From Clostridium sp. chh4-2 (lineage in GTDB: Bacteria; Bacillota; Clostridia; Lachnospirales; Lachnospiraceae), in NCBI RefSeq assembly GCF_002899675.1, contig NZ_PKUU01000011.1, positions 62,001 through 126,000 of the forward strand: a DNA stretch of 64,000 bases, given 5' to 3'. Shown in pieces: positions 51,485-60,278 of the stretch (the first letter of the stretch is position 1; each line of letters begins with the position of its first letter). The notes beneath the pieces are model-generated. The model made no database searches. It was not told the DNA's origin and worked only from the letters and a program-made list of their open reading frames with translations. Both the position numbers and the translations under genes were made by a program.

Positions 51485-52465
51485 CTAATCACCCGACATC
51501 TTTACAGGAATCGTCTCCAACTCCACTTCTCCCGATGTCTTCCAATAACGTCCATATTGAATCGAAGACCGTTCCCCGGAATCCACGGCAATGAATCCGT
51601 ACACCTCAGAATCCATATATAAGACCGGATACAAATTGGAGATAACCATCCCCTCCTGTTCTAATTTGCTGCGGACGGTTTCTTTCAGAGCCATCCCCTC
51701 TTCTGAATAACTCCATCTAAGGTAATCATCTTCCTCTTCTTCAAATCTTCCAGCAAGTTCCAAACGGTTCTCAGCTATCAGATACTTATACGTCACCGGA
51801 ATCTCGTTATCCGTAGCATAACATTTCGGAGATATCCATACCGCCTGTTCATCGGCTCTGATAAATGTAAAATAATCTCCCTGAGTCGCAGTCCCTTCCA
51901 ACGGTTCCAGATCCAGTGTCTGACTCAGCACCCATCCGTCTTCTGTAAATTTACACACAAACACCCCGGCAAAACTATGAAAAACCATAATATCTTCGCC
52001 GATATAATTAAGTTCCATTCCATCGGCGCCCAATAAATCCACCGGTTTAGATAAACGATCCAAATCTACCGGAGTTACCTCCAGATTCACAGCGGTAAAC
52101 CTCTGCCATTCATCATTTATCATAGCTACTAACTGGCCATGATCTTCATCCAGACAGTATGGATTTCCCACTTCCCCAAAATTGGACTGTTCCTCCTCCA
52201 TCGGAGTCTCATCCGTTTCCACAGATGACTGGATATACCCTGTCACGGAACCGGAATCTCCCATAGGTTCTCTCTGCTCGCTGAAAAGCCGGTAAAGCTG
52301 TCCCTGCACATAGATCATTGGAAGCGGTGCATCTGTTTCCATGGTCAACGGAGCTTCTATACTTTCTTTCTCAGAACTTTTCACCTCTGAAGGCTTCGCA
52401 CCTGCGCAGGCAGATATTCCAATGGCTGCTGCCATCATGGTTATTATTAGAATACATTTATGCAA
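51485..52465 (-). CDS. uncharacterised lipoprotein
   Basis: 326 aa from a TTG codon 7 nt after AGGAGG; no ATG in this frame is near. Signal peptide with lipobox ISAC (Cys near 20), an acidic Ser/Glu-rich tether, then a beta-rich extracellular part with internal repeats suggestive of a propeller or stalk (AMINDEWQRFTAVNLEV, GEDIMVFHSFAGVFVCKF). No family recognised. Monocistronic, with a strong terminator. Confidence 0.75.
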   Translation of the reverse strand: MHKCILIITMMAAAIGISACAGAKPSEVKSSEKESIEAPLTMETDAPLPMIYVQGQLYRLFSEQREPMGDSGSVTGYIQSSVETDETPMEEEQSNFGEVGNPYCLDEDHGQLVAMINDEWQRFTAVNLEVTPVDLDRLSKPVDLLGADGMELNYIGEDIMVFHSFAGVFVCKFTEDGWVLSQTLDLEPLEGTATQGDYFTFIRADEQAVWISPKCYATDNEIPVTYKYLIAENRLELAGRFEEEEDDYLRWSYSEEGMALKETVRSKLEQEGMVISNLYPVLYMDSEVYGFIAVDSGERSSIQYGRYWKTSGEVELETIPVKMSGD

Positions 52466-52852
52466 TCTGCTTCCTCCTGTTTCTGAATTTATTAGCGATG
52501 TCTGACTTTCACGATCAGTTCATGCTATTAGGGTTTTACTGAATCAACTTTAACCGCATTTACTTGCCTTAAAATCCTTCACACTCATTCACCGCTCACA
52601 ATCATCTGTATTTATAAAAATGACAACTCTATTTATCTATCATTATAATGATATTCTCTGAAAATAATAGAATCATCTGTTAAATATTACCTTACAATTT
52701 CGTGAAGAAACAGCCTCACATACTGCTCGATTCCCTCTTTAAATACCTATTCGAATGCTTAACACTCAGATCATGAAACAATCTGATGGCAAACGTAAAG
52801 AAGAGATTGCTAATTTTTATTAAACAGCAATCTCTTCTCTATTCACAACCTC
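52466..52852. other. intergenic region
   Basis: AT-rich gap of 387 bp between two minus-strand genes. It holds the terminator at 52800-52837 and upstream sequence for the lipoprotein gene; I see no strong promoter and no small gene. Confidence 0.5.
52800..52837 (-). terminator. terminator of the two-component operon
   Basis: Arms GAAGAGATTGCT (52800-52811) and AGCAATCTCTTC (52826-52837), 12 bp, 14-nt loop, followed on the minus strand by TTTACGTTT, 15 nt beyond the kinase stop. Confidence 0.65.
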
Positions 52853-54187
52853 CTAGAACACGATCTCAATCTCACGTCCATTCTTCCCTGCATGGACAGT
52901 CCCCTCATGTGCCATTATAATCTGCCGCACAATCCGCAGCCCCATCAGATGCACATTCCCCTCCGGCATCCGTCCCTCATTTAAATAACGGCAGACATCT
53001 GGAGGAATACCGCAGCCGCTGTCGTAAAATACCACATGGGGACATCCGTCTTCCACCCAGGCACGAACGCCAAGGCTGCATCCATCTTCATTATGCCGTA
53101 CTGAATTGCCAACAATATTCCGGAATGCGCGAAACAAAAGCTGCTCATCCGCTTCCAAGGAAACTGTTTCAAATCCAGGTTCAATGCAGATGGCCAAAGG
53201 ATAACGCTCCGCCTGCTCCATGGAATTCAATAAATCCGCAGCGACCCTGCGCAGGATTGCTGCCAAAAAGACCTTTTTCCTGCGAAGCGGCTGTACATTA
53301 TATTCCAGCTTAGAGGCAAGGTTTAAATCCTCAATCAGATTCCTGATGCGGATGCTCTGCGCGCGGATTAAGGCGGCTTTGTCCCGGATTTCAGGATCTG
53401 TATCAGATTGGCGCTCTATCATATCCGCATATCCCATAACCAGGGACAGAGGGGTCCGTATATCATGGGATACCCCGCTGATCCATTCCGTGCGCGCCTC
53501 ATCCCTCTTATCCAGCTGTTCCCGCTGCGTTGTCAAACGGTCGGAGGTGCGGTTGATGGTACAGGCAATCTCCTTCATATTCCCGGTTTCTGCCAGATGG
53601 ACGCTCCCACCGGACGCCAGCTGTCCGATCGCATCCGCAATCATACGCATCCGTCTGTAATAGCGGAATCCTGATACCAGCAGAATCAGGACCGCTGCTG
53701 CCAACGTACTGATAAAACTCAGCGACAGAAATGTAAAAATCCCCTTTAACTTATCCATATCCTGATGGACCGCATAATTCCATATGCTCCCTTTGGGATA
53801 TCCGGCTACCAAAAGTCCCTTTTCACCGCCCCATACATAAACCGGATAATCATCCAGATACCAGCGGGTAAAAGATGCAACCTGGGAGGTTGTGTATGTG
53901 TGGTTTAAATGCTCCGGCAGCTGATAGCTCCAAATCGGGGTTCCTGCATCATCCAGAAGCATGGCAAAGGAAACTCCCATCTCCTGAAGACAGGCGGCCG
54001 CCTCCTGCCCATCCTCATCCATCATCTCATATACCCGGGCGATGGAATGCCTCTTTCCGCCGCTGTCATTTTCATAAAGCTTCGAGGTTATGACAGCCAA
54101 CAGTACAAACTGCAGTGCAGCAAACGCAAAAATTATCACCAGCGCTGTAGCGATATAGTTAAAATAAATTCTCATCAGACTTTTCAT
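52853..54187 (-). CDS. membrane sensor histidine kinase
   Basis: 444 aa. Two membrane helices (about 8-32 and 150-172) flank a 115-residue extracellular part; a HAMP-like linker follows, then HisKA with the phospho-acceptor His in SGVSHDIRTPLSLVMGYADM and an ATPase domain with a short C terminus (GNSVRHNEDG, DSGCGIPPDV). Cognate kinase of the overlapping response regulator (ATGA). Likely senses an antibiotic or peptide at the membrane, judging from the divergent ABC transporter. Confidence 0.92.
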   Translation of the reverse strand: MKSLMRIYFNYIATALVIIFAFAALQFVLLAVITSKLYENDSGGKRHSIARVYEMMDEDGQEAAACLQEMGVSFAMLLDDAGTPIWSYQLPEHLNHTYTTSQVASFTRWYLDDYPVYVWGGEKGLLVAGYPKGSIWNYAVHQDMDKLKGIFTFLSLSFISTLAAAVLILLVSGFRYYRRMRMIADAIGQLASGGSVHLAETGNMKEIACTINRTSDRLTTQREQLDKRDEARTEWISGVSHDIRTPLSLVMGYADMIERQSDTDPEIRDKAALIRAQSIRIRNLIEDLNLASKLEYNVQPLRRKKVFLAAILRRVAADLLNSMEQAERYPLAICIEPGFETVSLEADEQLLFRAFRNIVGNSVRHNEDGCSLGVRAWVEDGCPHVVFYDSGCGIPPDVCRYLNEGRMPEGNVHLMGLRIVRQIIMAHEGTVHAGKNGREIEIVF

Positions 54188-54894
54188 CTGTTCATCCGAT
54201 ACCCTAATCCTTTCACCGTAATTAAAAATGCCGGTTCCGATGGCTTCTCCTCTATCTTTTCCCGCAGTTTGCGGATATGTACCATCAATGTATTCTCATA
54301 ATCGAAATAATTCTCTCCCCACACCGATTCCGACAAGACATCAAATGTCAGTATTCTTCCTCTGTTTTCCAGAAATAATTTCAAAAGCTGGTATTCCTTA
54401 TTTGTCAGGGAAATGGTTTTCCCCGAGCCGTCCAGAACTCTCACCACCCCTGCAGAAAGATCCACTTCCCGGTTTCCCATCCGGTAACATTCTGACTGCT
54501 CTTCCAGCCGGTAGGTCCGTTTTAAGATAGCTGAGATACGCAGTACAAGCTCCCTTGGAAGAAATGGTTTCGTCATATAATCATCCGCCCCCAGATCCAG
54601 TCCCTGAAGCCGGTCCTCGTCCTGATCCCTCGCAGATAGAAACAGAACCGGAATCCGCTTATCTTCCAGCACTGTCTTAATCCGCTGAAAAAAAGAAAAT
54701 CCATCTTCAAACGGCAGATTAACATCCAGAATAAGAAAGTCCACATCGCCGTTTTTTATCCTCTCCTCCGCTTCCCGGCAGGAAAAAGCTGTCTCCACAT
54801 AAGAAAAACCCTCCTGCTTACAAATATTTTCCACCAAACTGCACAGCTCCCGGTTGTCATCCACCACTAAAATCCGCGCTTCTTTAAGCTTCAT
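54184..54894 (-). CDS. OmpR-family response regulator
   Basis: 236 aa from the ATG reading MKLKEARILVVDDN after AGGTGA; a GTG three codons earlier is less well placed. Receiver with phospho-acceptor Asp in FLILDVNLPFEDG and the conserved Lys in TKPFLPREL, then an OmpR-type winged helix (LTNKEYQLLKLFLENRGRIL, TLMVHIRKLREKI). A TATAAT lies about 24 nt upstream of the start. It probably binds the direct repeat at 54961-54979. Confidence 0.93.
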   Translation of the reverse strand: MKLKEARILVVDDNRELCSLVENICKQEGFSYVETAFSCREAEERIKNGDVDFLILDVNLPFEDGFSFFQRIKTVLEDKRIPVLFLSARDQDEDRLQGLDLGADDYMTKPFLPRELVLRISAILKRTYRLEEQSECYRMGNREVDLSAGVVRVLDGSGKTISLTNKEYQLLKLFLENRGRILTFDVLSESVWGENYFDYENTLMVHIRKLREKIEEKPSEPAFLITVKGLGYRMNR

Positions 54895-54960
54895 TCCAAT
54901 CACCTGCCTTTTGGTTTATTATAGCTGATTTACCGGGACAGGGAATCATTTTTTGAATCA

Positions 54961-54979
54961 TTTAAGGTAAATTTAAGGT
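54961..54979 (+). promoter_or_regulatory. direct repeat, candidate response-regulator site
   Basis: TTTAAGGT at 54961-54968 and again at 54972-54979, an 11-bp period typical of OmpR-family binding sites, about 80 nt upstream of the ABC transporter start and between the divergent units. Confidence 0.6.
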
Positions 54980-55058
54980 TGCAGAAAGGAAGGCATAAGG
55001 ATGCTTCATTATCCTGAATCCTATAGAAAACAGCGGCAAATACAAGGAGGATATCAAA

Positions 55059-56021
55059 ATGGCACAATATATTATTGAAACCAGCCAGCTTACAAAGATC
55101 TACCGGGGCACCCCCGCCGTGGACCATCTGGATCTTCGCATTCCCGAAGGCTCCATCTACGGATTTCTGGGCCCCAACGGAGCCGGCAAAAGCACCACCA
55201 TGAAAATGCTTCTGGGATTAATCAGCCGGGACGGCGGAAGCATCCGCATCAACGGGACCGAACTGAATGACCGCAGCCGCATCTCCATCCTGAACCAGGT
55301 AGGTTCCCTGATTGAGAACCCTTCTTATTATGGTAATCTCACCGCATATGAAAACCTTCAGATCAGCTGCATGCTGAGGGGACTTCCTTACACGGAGATT
55401 GACCGGGTTCTTTCCATCGTTCGCCTGGACGGGCAGAAAAAGAAGCGGACCGCGCATTATTCTCTGGGAATGAAACAGCGCCTGGGCCTGGCAAATGCCC
55501 TTTTGGGTTCGCCGGCGCTGGTACTTTTAGATGAACCCACCAACGGTCTGGACCCGGCAGGTATCCATGAGATGCGTGAACTGATTAAAAGCCTCCCAAA
55601 ACACTTTGGAATGACGGTAATGGTATCCAGCCACCTTCTTGCGGAAATGGAGCAGACCGCAGACCACATCGGTATCATATCCGCCGGACAACTGATATTT
55701 CAGGACGCCCATTCCATGCTCCAGGCACGCAGCACACGTCAGATTTATTTGCGCACCTCGGATGACACAGGCGCAGCCTCCCTGCTTCGGGAAAATGAGG
55801 ACCTTTCCCTCCTGCTTCACAAAGGAAAAGATACCACTGCCTCAGACAGCTTCTATTATTCCAAAGCCGACGGTATCCTCCTTCCATTTCTCCCTGACTG
55901 GATACTTGCGCAGATAATCCGCAGCCTGCAAAACCATGGAATTGATCTGTACCGGGCGGAAGAAAAACGGCAGAACCTGGAAGATATCTATCTTGACATG
56001 GTAGAGGAGGCGGGACTATGA
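55059..56021 (+). CDS. ABC transporter ATP-binding protein (bacitracin/lantibiotic protection type)
   Basis: 320 aa. Walker A GPNGAGKSTT, signature YSLGMKQRLGLA, Walker B LVLLDEPTNGLDPAG and H-loop SSH are all intact. The C-terminal extension after residue 220 and the pairing with two small six-helix permeases are typical of BcrA/MutF-type transporters that remove lantibiotics or bacitracin from the membrane. AAGGAGG precedes the ATG. Overlaps the next gene by 4 bp. Confidence 0.9.
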   Translation: MAQYIIETSQLTKIYRGTPAVDHLDLRIPEGSIYGFLGPNGAGKSTTMKMLLGLISRDGGSIRINGTELNDRSRISILNQVGSLIENPSYYGNLTAYENLQISCMLRGLPYTEIDRVLSIVRLDGQKKKRTAHYSLGMKQRLGLANALLGSPALVLLDEPTNGLDPAGIHEMRELIKSLPKHFGMTVMVSSHLLAEMEQTADHIGIISAGQLIFQDAHSMLQARSTRQIYLRTSDDTGAASLLRENEDLSLLLHKGKDTTASDSFYYSKADGILLPFLPDWILAQIIRSLQNHGIDLYRAEEKRQNLEDIYLDMVEEAGL

Positions 56022-56779
56022 ATAAAAAGACAGAATTTTCCCTGGAGATGCGCAAACTGCGCCGCCGTCATATCCCGCTTCTGTTTCTGATGGTATTTAC
56101 CCTCATCACAGCCTGGACATATTGGTGCATAGATGACTTAGACATCTCCCGTCTGAACGATGTGAGCGCCATGGTATTCACCAACCTTCTTTTAATGAAC
56201 ACCATCCTGTGTCCCATTGTGCTGGCCGCTTTAGCCAGCCGGATGTGCGATATGGAACAGATGGGAAATACTTATAAATGGCTCTGCACCATGCAGAAAC
56301 CGGAGCATATTTACCGCGGCAAAGTGATGGCCGGCAGCTTTTATATCATCCTGTTTACTCTGATGCAGACAATTCTGTTCTGGATCATTTCACAGCCATA
56401 CGGAGCGGGCGCCGTGTCCCATCTGCCGGGATATTTTACAACCATATTTCTGACCTCCCTCTGCATATTCATCCTTCAGCTGAACCTCTCCCTCAAATTC
56501 ACCAATCAGCTGACGCCCATTTTTATAAGTATAGGAGGCACATTTACCGGGCTGTTTTCCTGGTTCTTAAACAGGTGGCCGCTGCGCTATCTGATACCGT
56601 GGGGCTACTATGCGTCGCTGTGCAATGCAGGATATATATATGATGAGACAACACGGTACACCACCTATTCCTGGGATACGTATCCGTTTCTTTGGATGGC
56701 CGTACTGGCTGCCGCAATCATTATCCTGTACCGTCACGGGCAGAAACATTTTTTAGAAACCGTCCGTGAAAACATGTGA
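56018..56779 (+). CDS. ABC transporter permease, lantibiotic-immunity type (MutE-like)
   Basis: 253 aa with about six membrane helices (for example IPLLFLMVFTLITAWTYWCI and FYIILFTLMQTILFWIISQP). Size, topology and N-terminal MNKKTEFSLEMRKLRRRHIP fit EpiE/MutE permeases. Functions as one half of the membrane channel with the ATPase upstream. Confidence 0.88.
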   Translation: MNKKTEFSLEMRKLRRRHIPLLFLMVFTLITAWTYWCIDDLDISRLNDVSAMVFTNLLLMNTILCPIVLAALASRMCDMEQMGNTYKWLCTMQKPEHIYRGKVMAGSFYIILFTLMQTILFWIISQPYGAGAVSHLPGYFTTIFLTSLCIFILQLNLSLKFTNQLTPIFISIGGTFTGLFSWFLNRWPLRYLIPWGYYASLCNAGYIYDETTRYTTYSWDTYPFLWMAVLAAAIIILYRHGQKHFLETVRENM

Positions 56780-56792
56780 GGAGGAAAAAGTT

Positions 56793-57524
56793 ATGATTAA
56801 AAAAGCAATCATCTGTGAACGAATGAAATGCAAAGGAACCCTGATATGGCCGGCCTTTCTGCTGATTCCCGTCATACCAATCCTGCTTGGGGCAGGGAAT
56901 TATCTGTCCAATCTGGATCTTTTAAAATCCGGCTGGTATTCCTACTGGACCCAGGTAACCTTATTCTATGCCACTTTCTTCTTCGCTCCGTTAATCGGCG
57001 CATACTGCGCATTTTTATGGAGATATGAGAATTTTAACAGCTGCCGGAACACTCTCTTCGCCCGCCCGGTACCATATCACACCATCTACCTATCCAAGTT
57101 CATTCTGGTTTGCGCAATCTCCGGGATGACCCAGATATGGTTTGCCCTGCTCTTTTTCGTCTCCGGGAAGATCATGGGCCTTCCGGGTCTGCCGCCCGCC
57201 GATCTCTGTTTCTGGATGATCCGCGGACTGGCCGGCGCCTTTGTAATTGCCTCCTTACAGTTTCTCATTGCCACTGAAATACAAAACTTTGCCACTCCCA
57301 TCGCCGTGGGACTGGTGGGCGGCGTTACGGGTATGATTGCCGCCAATACAAAGGCCGGACTTCTCTGGCCCTATTCACAGATGCTTTTAGGCATGAATTC
57401 CAACAAATCGGAGGATGTGCTGGGACAGAACGTTTTATTATTCTTTTTGATATGCGCATTTTATCTGTTGGCGTTATCTCTGATAGGAATCAAAAGGATA
57501 AAGCACAGCATGCAGATGTCTTAA
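56793..57524 (+). CDS. ABC transporter permease, lantibiotic-immunity type (MutG-like)
   Basis: 243 aa from the ATG reading MIKKAIICERMKCKG after GAGGAGG, 13 nt past the previous stop; an in-frame start further upstream would overlap the previous gene. About six membrane helices. Second permease of the transporter. No lantibiotic precursor or modification gene is visible nearby, so it is a resistance rather than a producer-immunity system in this window. Confidence 0.88.
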   Translation: MIKKAIICERMKCKGTLIWPAFLLIPVIPILLGAGNYLSNLDLLKSGWYSYWTQVTLFYATFFFAPLIGAYCAFLWRYENFNSCRNTLFARPVPYHTIYLSKFILVCAISGMTQIWFALLFFVSGKIMGLPGLPPADLCFWMIRGLAGAFVIASLQFLIATEIQNFATPIAVGLVGGVTGMIAANTKAGLLWPYSQMLLGMNSNKSEDVLGQNVLLFFLICAFYLLALSLIGIKRIKHSMQMS

Positions 57525-57538
57525 AGATATAAAAACAC

Positions 57539-57566
57539 TTGCAATTCTTCTCTCCCCTACTATAAT
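57539..57566 (+). promoter_or_regulatory. promoter of the ProX-like gene
   Basis: TTGCAA (57539-57544), 16-nt spacer, TATAAT (57561-57566), 33 nt before the start codon with AAAAGGAAG between. Confidence 0.7.
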
Positions 57567-57598
57567 AATGTCTAAAAAGACAAAAGGAAGTACAGCAT

Positions 57599-58186
57599 AT
57601 GACTACCCTAAATGACGGATTTTATCTGGATAAAACGATTTACAGCGGACGGCCGTCTAATCCCGACGGGCGGATGGACAAAGAACTGAGAACCTATGAT
57701 TTTTTAGATCAACTGAACATCCCCTATGAACGTGTAGACCATTCTCCCACAGATACCGTGCTTGCCTGCCACGATATAGACAAGATTTTAAACATTGAAA
57801 TCTGTAAAAACCTGTTTCTGAGAAATGCACAGAAAACCACATTTTACCTGCTTCTCATGCCAGGCTGCAAAAAATTCCGTACAGCCGTTCTTTCAAAACA
57901 GATAGGTTCCTCCCGGCTTTCTTTTGCAGAACCGGAGTTTATGGAACAGTTTCTCGACATCACTCCGGGTTCCGTCTCAATCCTGGGTCTGATCAATGAC
58001 AAACAGAAATCTACCAGGCTGCTGATTGACCGGGACGTGATTCGTCATGAGTTTTTCGGCTGTCATCCCTGCATTAATACCTCCAGCTTAAAGCTGCGGA
58101 CCTCTGATCTCCTAACGAAATTTCTCCCGGCGCTGGATTATTCCTACACGCTTGTAGACCTTCCCAATACAGAAGGTACCTGCTAA
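57599..58186 (+). CDS. prolyl-tRNA editing deacylase (ProX/YbaK-like)
   Basis: 195 aa. The YbaK-type fold is recognisable from YDFLDQLNIPYERVDHSPTD at the N terminus, KNLFLRNAQKTTFYLLLMPG in the middle and the C-terminal SVSILGLINDKQKSTRLLID, with the lysine and GxxP-type loops of the active site. It removes alanine or related amino acids mischarged on tRNA(Pro). Stand-alone gene with its own promoter. Confidence 0.9.
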   Translation: MTTLNDGFYLDKTIYSGRPSNPDGRMDKELRTYDFLDQLNIPYERVDHSPTDTVLACHDIDKILNIEICKNLFLRNAQKTTFYLLLMPGCKKFRTAVLSKQIGSSRLSFAEPEFMEQFLDITPGSVSILGLINDKQKSTRLLIDRDVIRHEFFGCHPCINTSSLKLRTSDLLTKFLPALDYSYTLVDLPNTEGTC

Positions 58187-58271
58187 ACGTATCCATTAAA
58201 AAAATATGGTTAATTCCCCTTCTAATATGATAAAATAACTATAAATCATCTTATTGAAAGGGGCTGCCGTC

Positions 58272-59801
58272 GTGTCAAATGAAAATCATTCTTATATCGC
58301 AATTGACTTAAAATCATTTTACGCCTCCGTGGAGTGCAGGGAGAGGTATTTAGATCCTTTAACCACCAACCTTGTGGTTGCCGATCCAAGCCGGACAGAA
58401 AAAACCATATGTCTTGCCGTATCGCCTGCTCTCAAAGCCTATGGCATTCCCGGCCGCCCCAGGTTATTTGAGGTCGTGCAAAAGATCAATGAAGTCAATG
58501 CCAACAGAAAGCGGTTGGCTCCGGGAAAGACATTTACCGGTTCTTCCTGTGATGCGGATGAGCTGAAATCTTCTCCCGAACTGTCGGTCTCCTATATCAC
58601 GGCTCCGCCCCGGATGGCCTTTTACATGGAATACAGCACCAGGATTTATAATATTTATCTGAAATACATTTCCCCGGAAGATATTCACGTCTACTCCATA
58701 GACGAAGTGATGATCGATGCATCCGACTATCTGAGCACCTACCATCTTACGGCCCGGGAACTGGCGGCGAAGATGATACAGGATATCTTTCAGGCCACCG
58801 GAATAACGGCCACCGCCGGAATCGGCTCCAACCTGTATCTGTGCAAGATCGCCATGGATATTATGGCAAAGCGGATTGTACCCGATGAGAACGGAATGCT
58901 GATCGCCGAACTGGATGAGATGTCTTACAGGCAGCTTCTGTGGAACCACCGCCCCCTGACTGATTTTTGGCGTATCGGTAAGGGCTATGCCCGCAAACTG
59001 GAAGCAAACGGTTTATATACTATGGGGGATGTAGCCCGTTGCTCCATCGGAAAACCCAATGAATACCACAACGAAGAACTTCTTTATAAACTGTTCGGCG
59101 TCAATGCCGAGCTATTGATTGATCATGCCTGGGGATGGGAGCCGTGTACCATGGCCGACATCAAATCGTACAAACCTGCGGCAAACAGCATCGGTTCCGG
59201 CCAGGTACTGCAGTGCGCCTATGACTATAAAAAAGCGCGGCTGATCGTACAGGAAATGACTGATCTTTTAGTCCTCGATCTGGTGGAAAAGGGACTTGTA
59301 ACAGACCAGTTGGTTCTCACGGTTGGATATGACATAGACAACCTTACAGATCCCTCCATCAAAAAATTATATAAAGGCGAGATCACCACAGACCATTACG
59401 GACGCAAAATCCCCAAACATGCCCACGGCACCGCCAACATCGGGCGCCAAACCTCTTCTACAATGCTGATCATGGATGCCGTAATGAAATTATATGATAA
59501 TATCGTGGACAGGAATCTGATGGTAAGAAGAATCTATATTACGGCCAATCATGTGGTTAGTGAAGATCTGTCTGCCAAAACACAATCATTTGAACAGCTT
59601 GACCTTTTTACAGATTATGAAGCATTAGAACAAAAGAATAAAGAAGAGGAAGAAAAGCTGAAACGAGAAAAGCAGATGCAACAGGCAATGCTGGAAATCA
59701 AGAAAAAATTCGGAAAAAATGCGATTTTAAAAGGTATGAACCTGGAAGAAGGGGCTATGACGAAAGAACGCAACCAGCAGATCGGCGGACACAAATCATA
59801 A
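58272..59801 (+). CDS. Y-family DNA polymerase, UvrX/UmuC-like
   Basis: 509 aa from a GTG 8 nt after AAAGGGG; the longer TTG form has no ribosome site. Catalytic motifs AIDLKSFYASVECRERYLD and VYSIDEVMIDAS are present, then a helix-hairpin-helix (FWRIGKGYARKLEANGLYTM) and a clamp-binding QLDLFTD near residue 445, followed by a basic coiled tail. Longer than DinB and paired with a YolD-like gene, the usual layout of mobile or plasmid-type UvrX polymerases. No LexA box seen. Confidence 0.92.
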   Translation: MSNENHSYIAIDLKSFYASVECRERYLDPLTTNLVVADPSRTEKTICLAVSPALKAYGIPGRPRLFEVVQKINEVNANRKRLAPGKTFTGSSCDADELKSSPELSVSYITAPPRMAFYMEYSTRIYNIYLKYISPEDIHVYSIDEVMIDASDYLSTYHLTARELAAKMIQDIFQATGITATAGIGSNLYLCKIAMDIMAKRIVPDENGMLIAELDEMSYRQLLWNHRPLTDFWRIGKGYARKLEANGLYTMGDVARCSIGKPNEYHNEELLYKLFGVNAELLIDHAWGWEPCTMADIKSYKPAANSIGSGQVLQCAYDYKKARLIVQEMTDLLVLDLVEKGLVTDQLVLTVGYDIDNLTDPSIKKLYKGEITTDHYGRKIPKHAHGTANIGRQTSSTMLIMDAVMKLYDNIVDRNLMVRRIYITANHVVSEDLSAKTQSFEQLDLFTDYEALEQKNKEEEEKLKREKQMQQAMLEIKKKFGKNAILKGMNLEEGAMTKERNQQIGGHKS

Positions 59802-59824
59802 GTTTTCGTGGAAAGGAGAAACAT

Positions 59825-60271
59825 ATGGACGACAAAAACACTAATATCAACCGTTACGACGATATCATTCATCTCCCACACCATGTTTCATCCGTCCACC
59901 CTCCTATGCCAGTTTCCGACCGGGCCGCACAGTTCGCCCCCTTCGCCGCTCTAACCGGCCATGACGCAGCCATTAAAGAAACCGCCCGGCTGACTGACGA
60001 AAGGGTGGAACTGGATGAAAATGCCAAAGCCGTACTTGATGAAAAGCTCAGAATGATACAGGAAATGCTGGCTCGTCAGCCTGAGATAACTGTCACCTAT
60101 TTCCAGCCTGATGAAAAAAAATCCGGCGGCCGATATATATCGGCCACCGGTAATGTCAGAAAAATAGACATGTACAGCCATCTAATCATTATGGCGGATG
60201 GTTTAAGGATTCCTCTCAGTGAAATCTATGGGATAGAGGGAAACATATTCGGATATACTGAAAATTTCTGA
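59825..60271 (+). CDS. YolD-like protein
   Basis: 148 aa. The conserved YolD start RYDDIIHLPHHVS and APFAALTGHDAAIKETARL are present; the C-terminal half has strands ending in LSEIYGIEG. The family accompanies UvrX-type polymerases and may modulate them. AAAGGAG precedes the ATG and the gene lies 23 bp after the polymerase. Its stop codon is 7 bp from the convergent aldolase stop. Confidence 0.88.
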   Translation: MDDKNTNINRYDDIIHLPHHVSSVHPPMPVSDRAAQFAPFAALTGHDAAIKETARLTDERVELDENAKAVLDEKLRMIQEMLARQPEITVTYFQPDEKKSGGRYISATGNVRKIDMYSHLIIMADGLRIPLSEIYGIEGNIFGYTENF

Positions 60272-60278
60272 CCGCTTA

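Noticed and set aside
55675-56055. 126-aa minus-strand ORF
   Set aside because: Antisense to the overlapping ABC transporter genes.
55059-57524. Lantibiotic biosynthesis cluster
   Set aside because: Only the protection transporter and two-component system are present; no precursor peptide or modification enzyme is visible.
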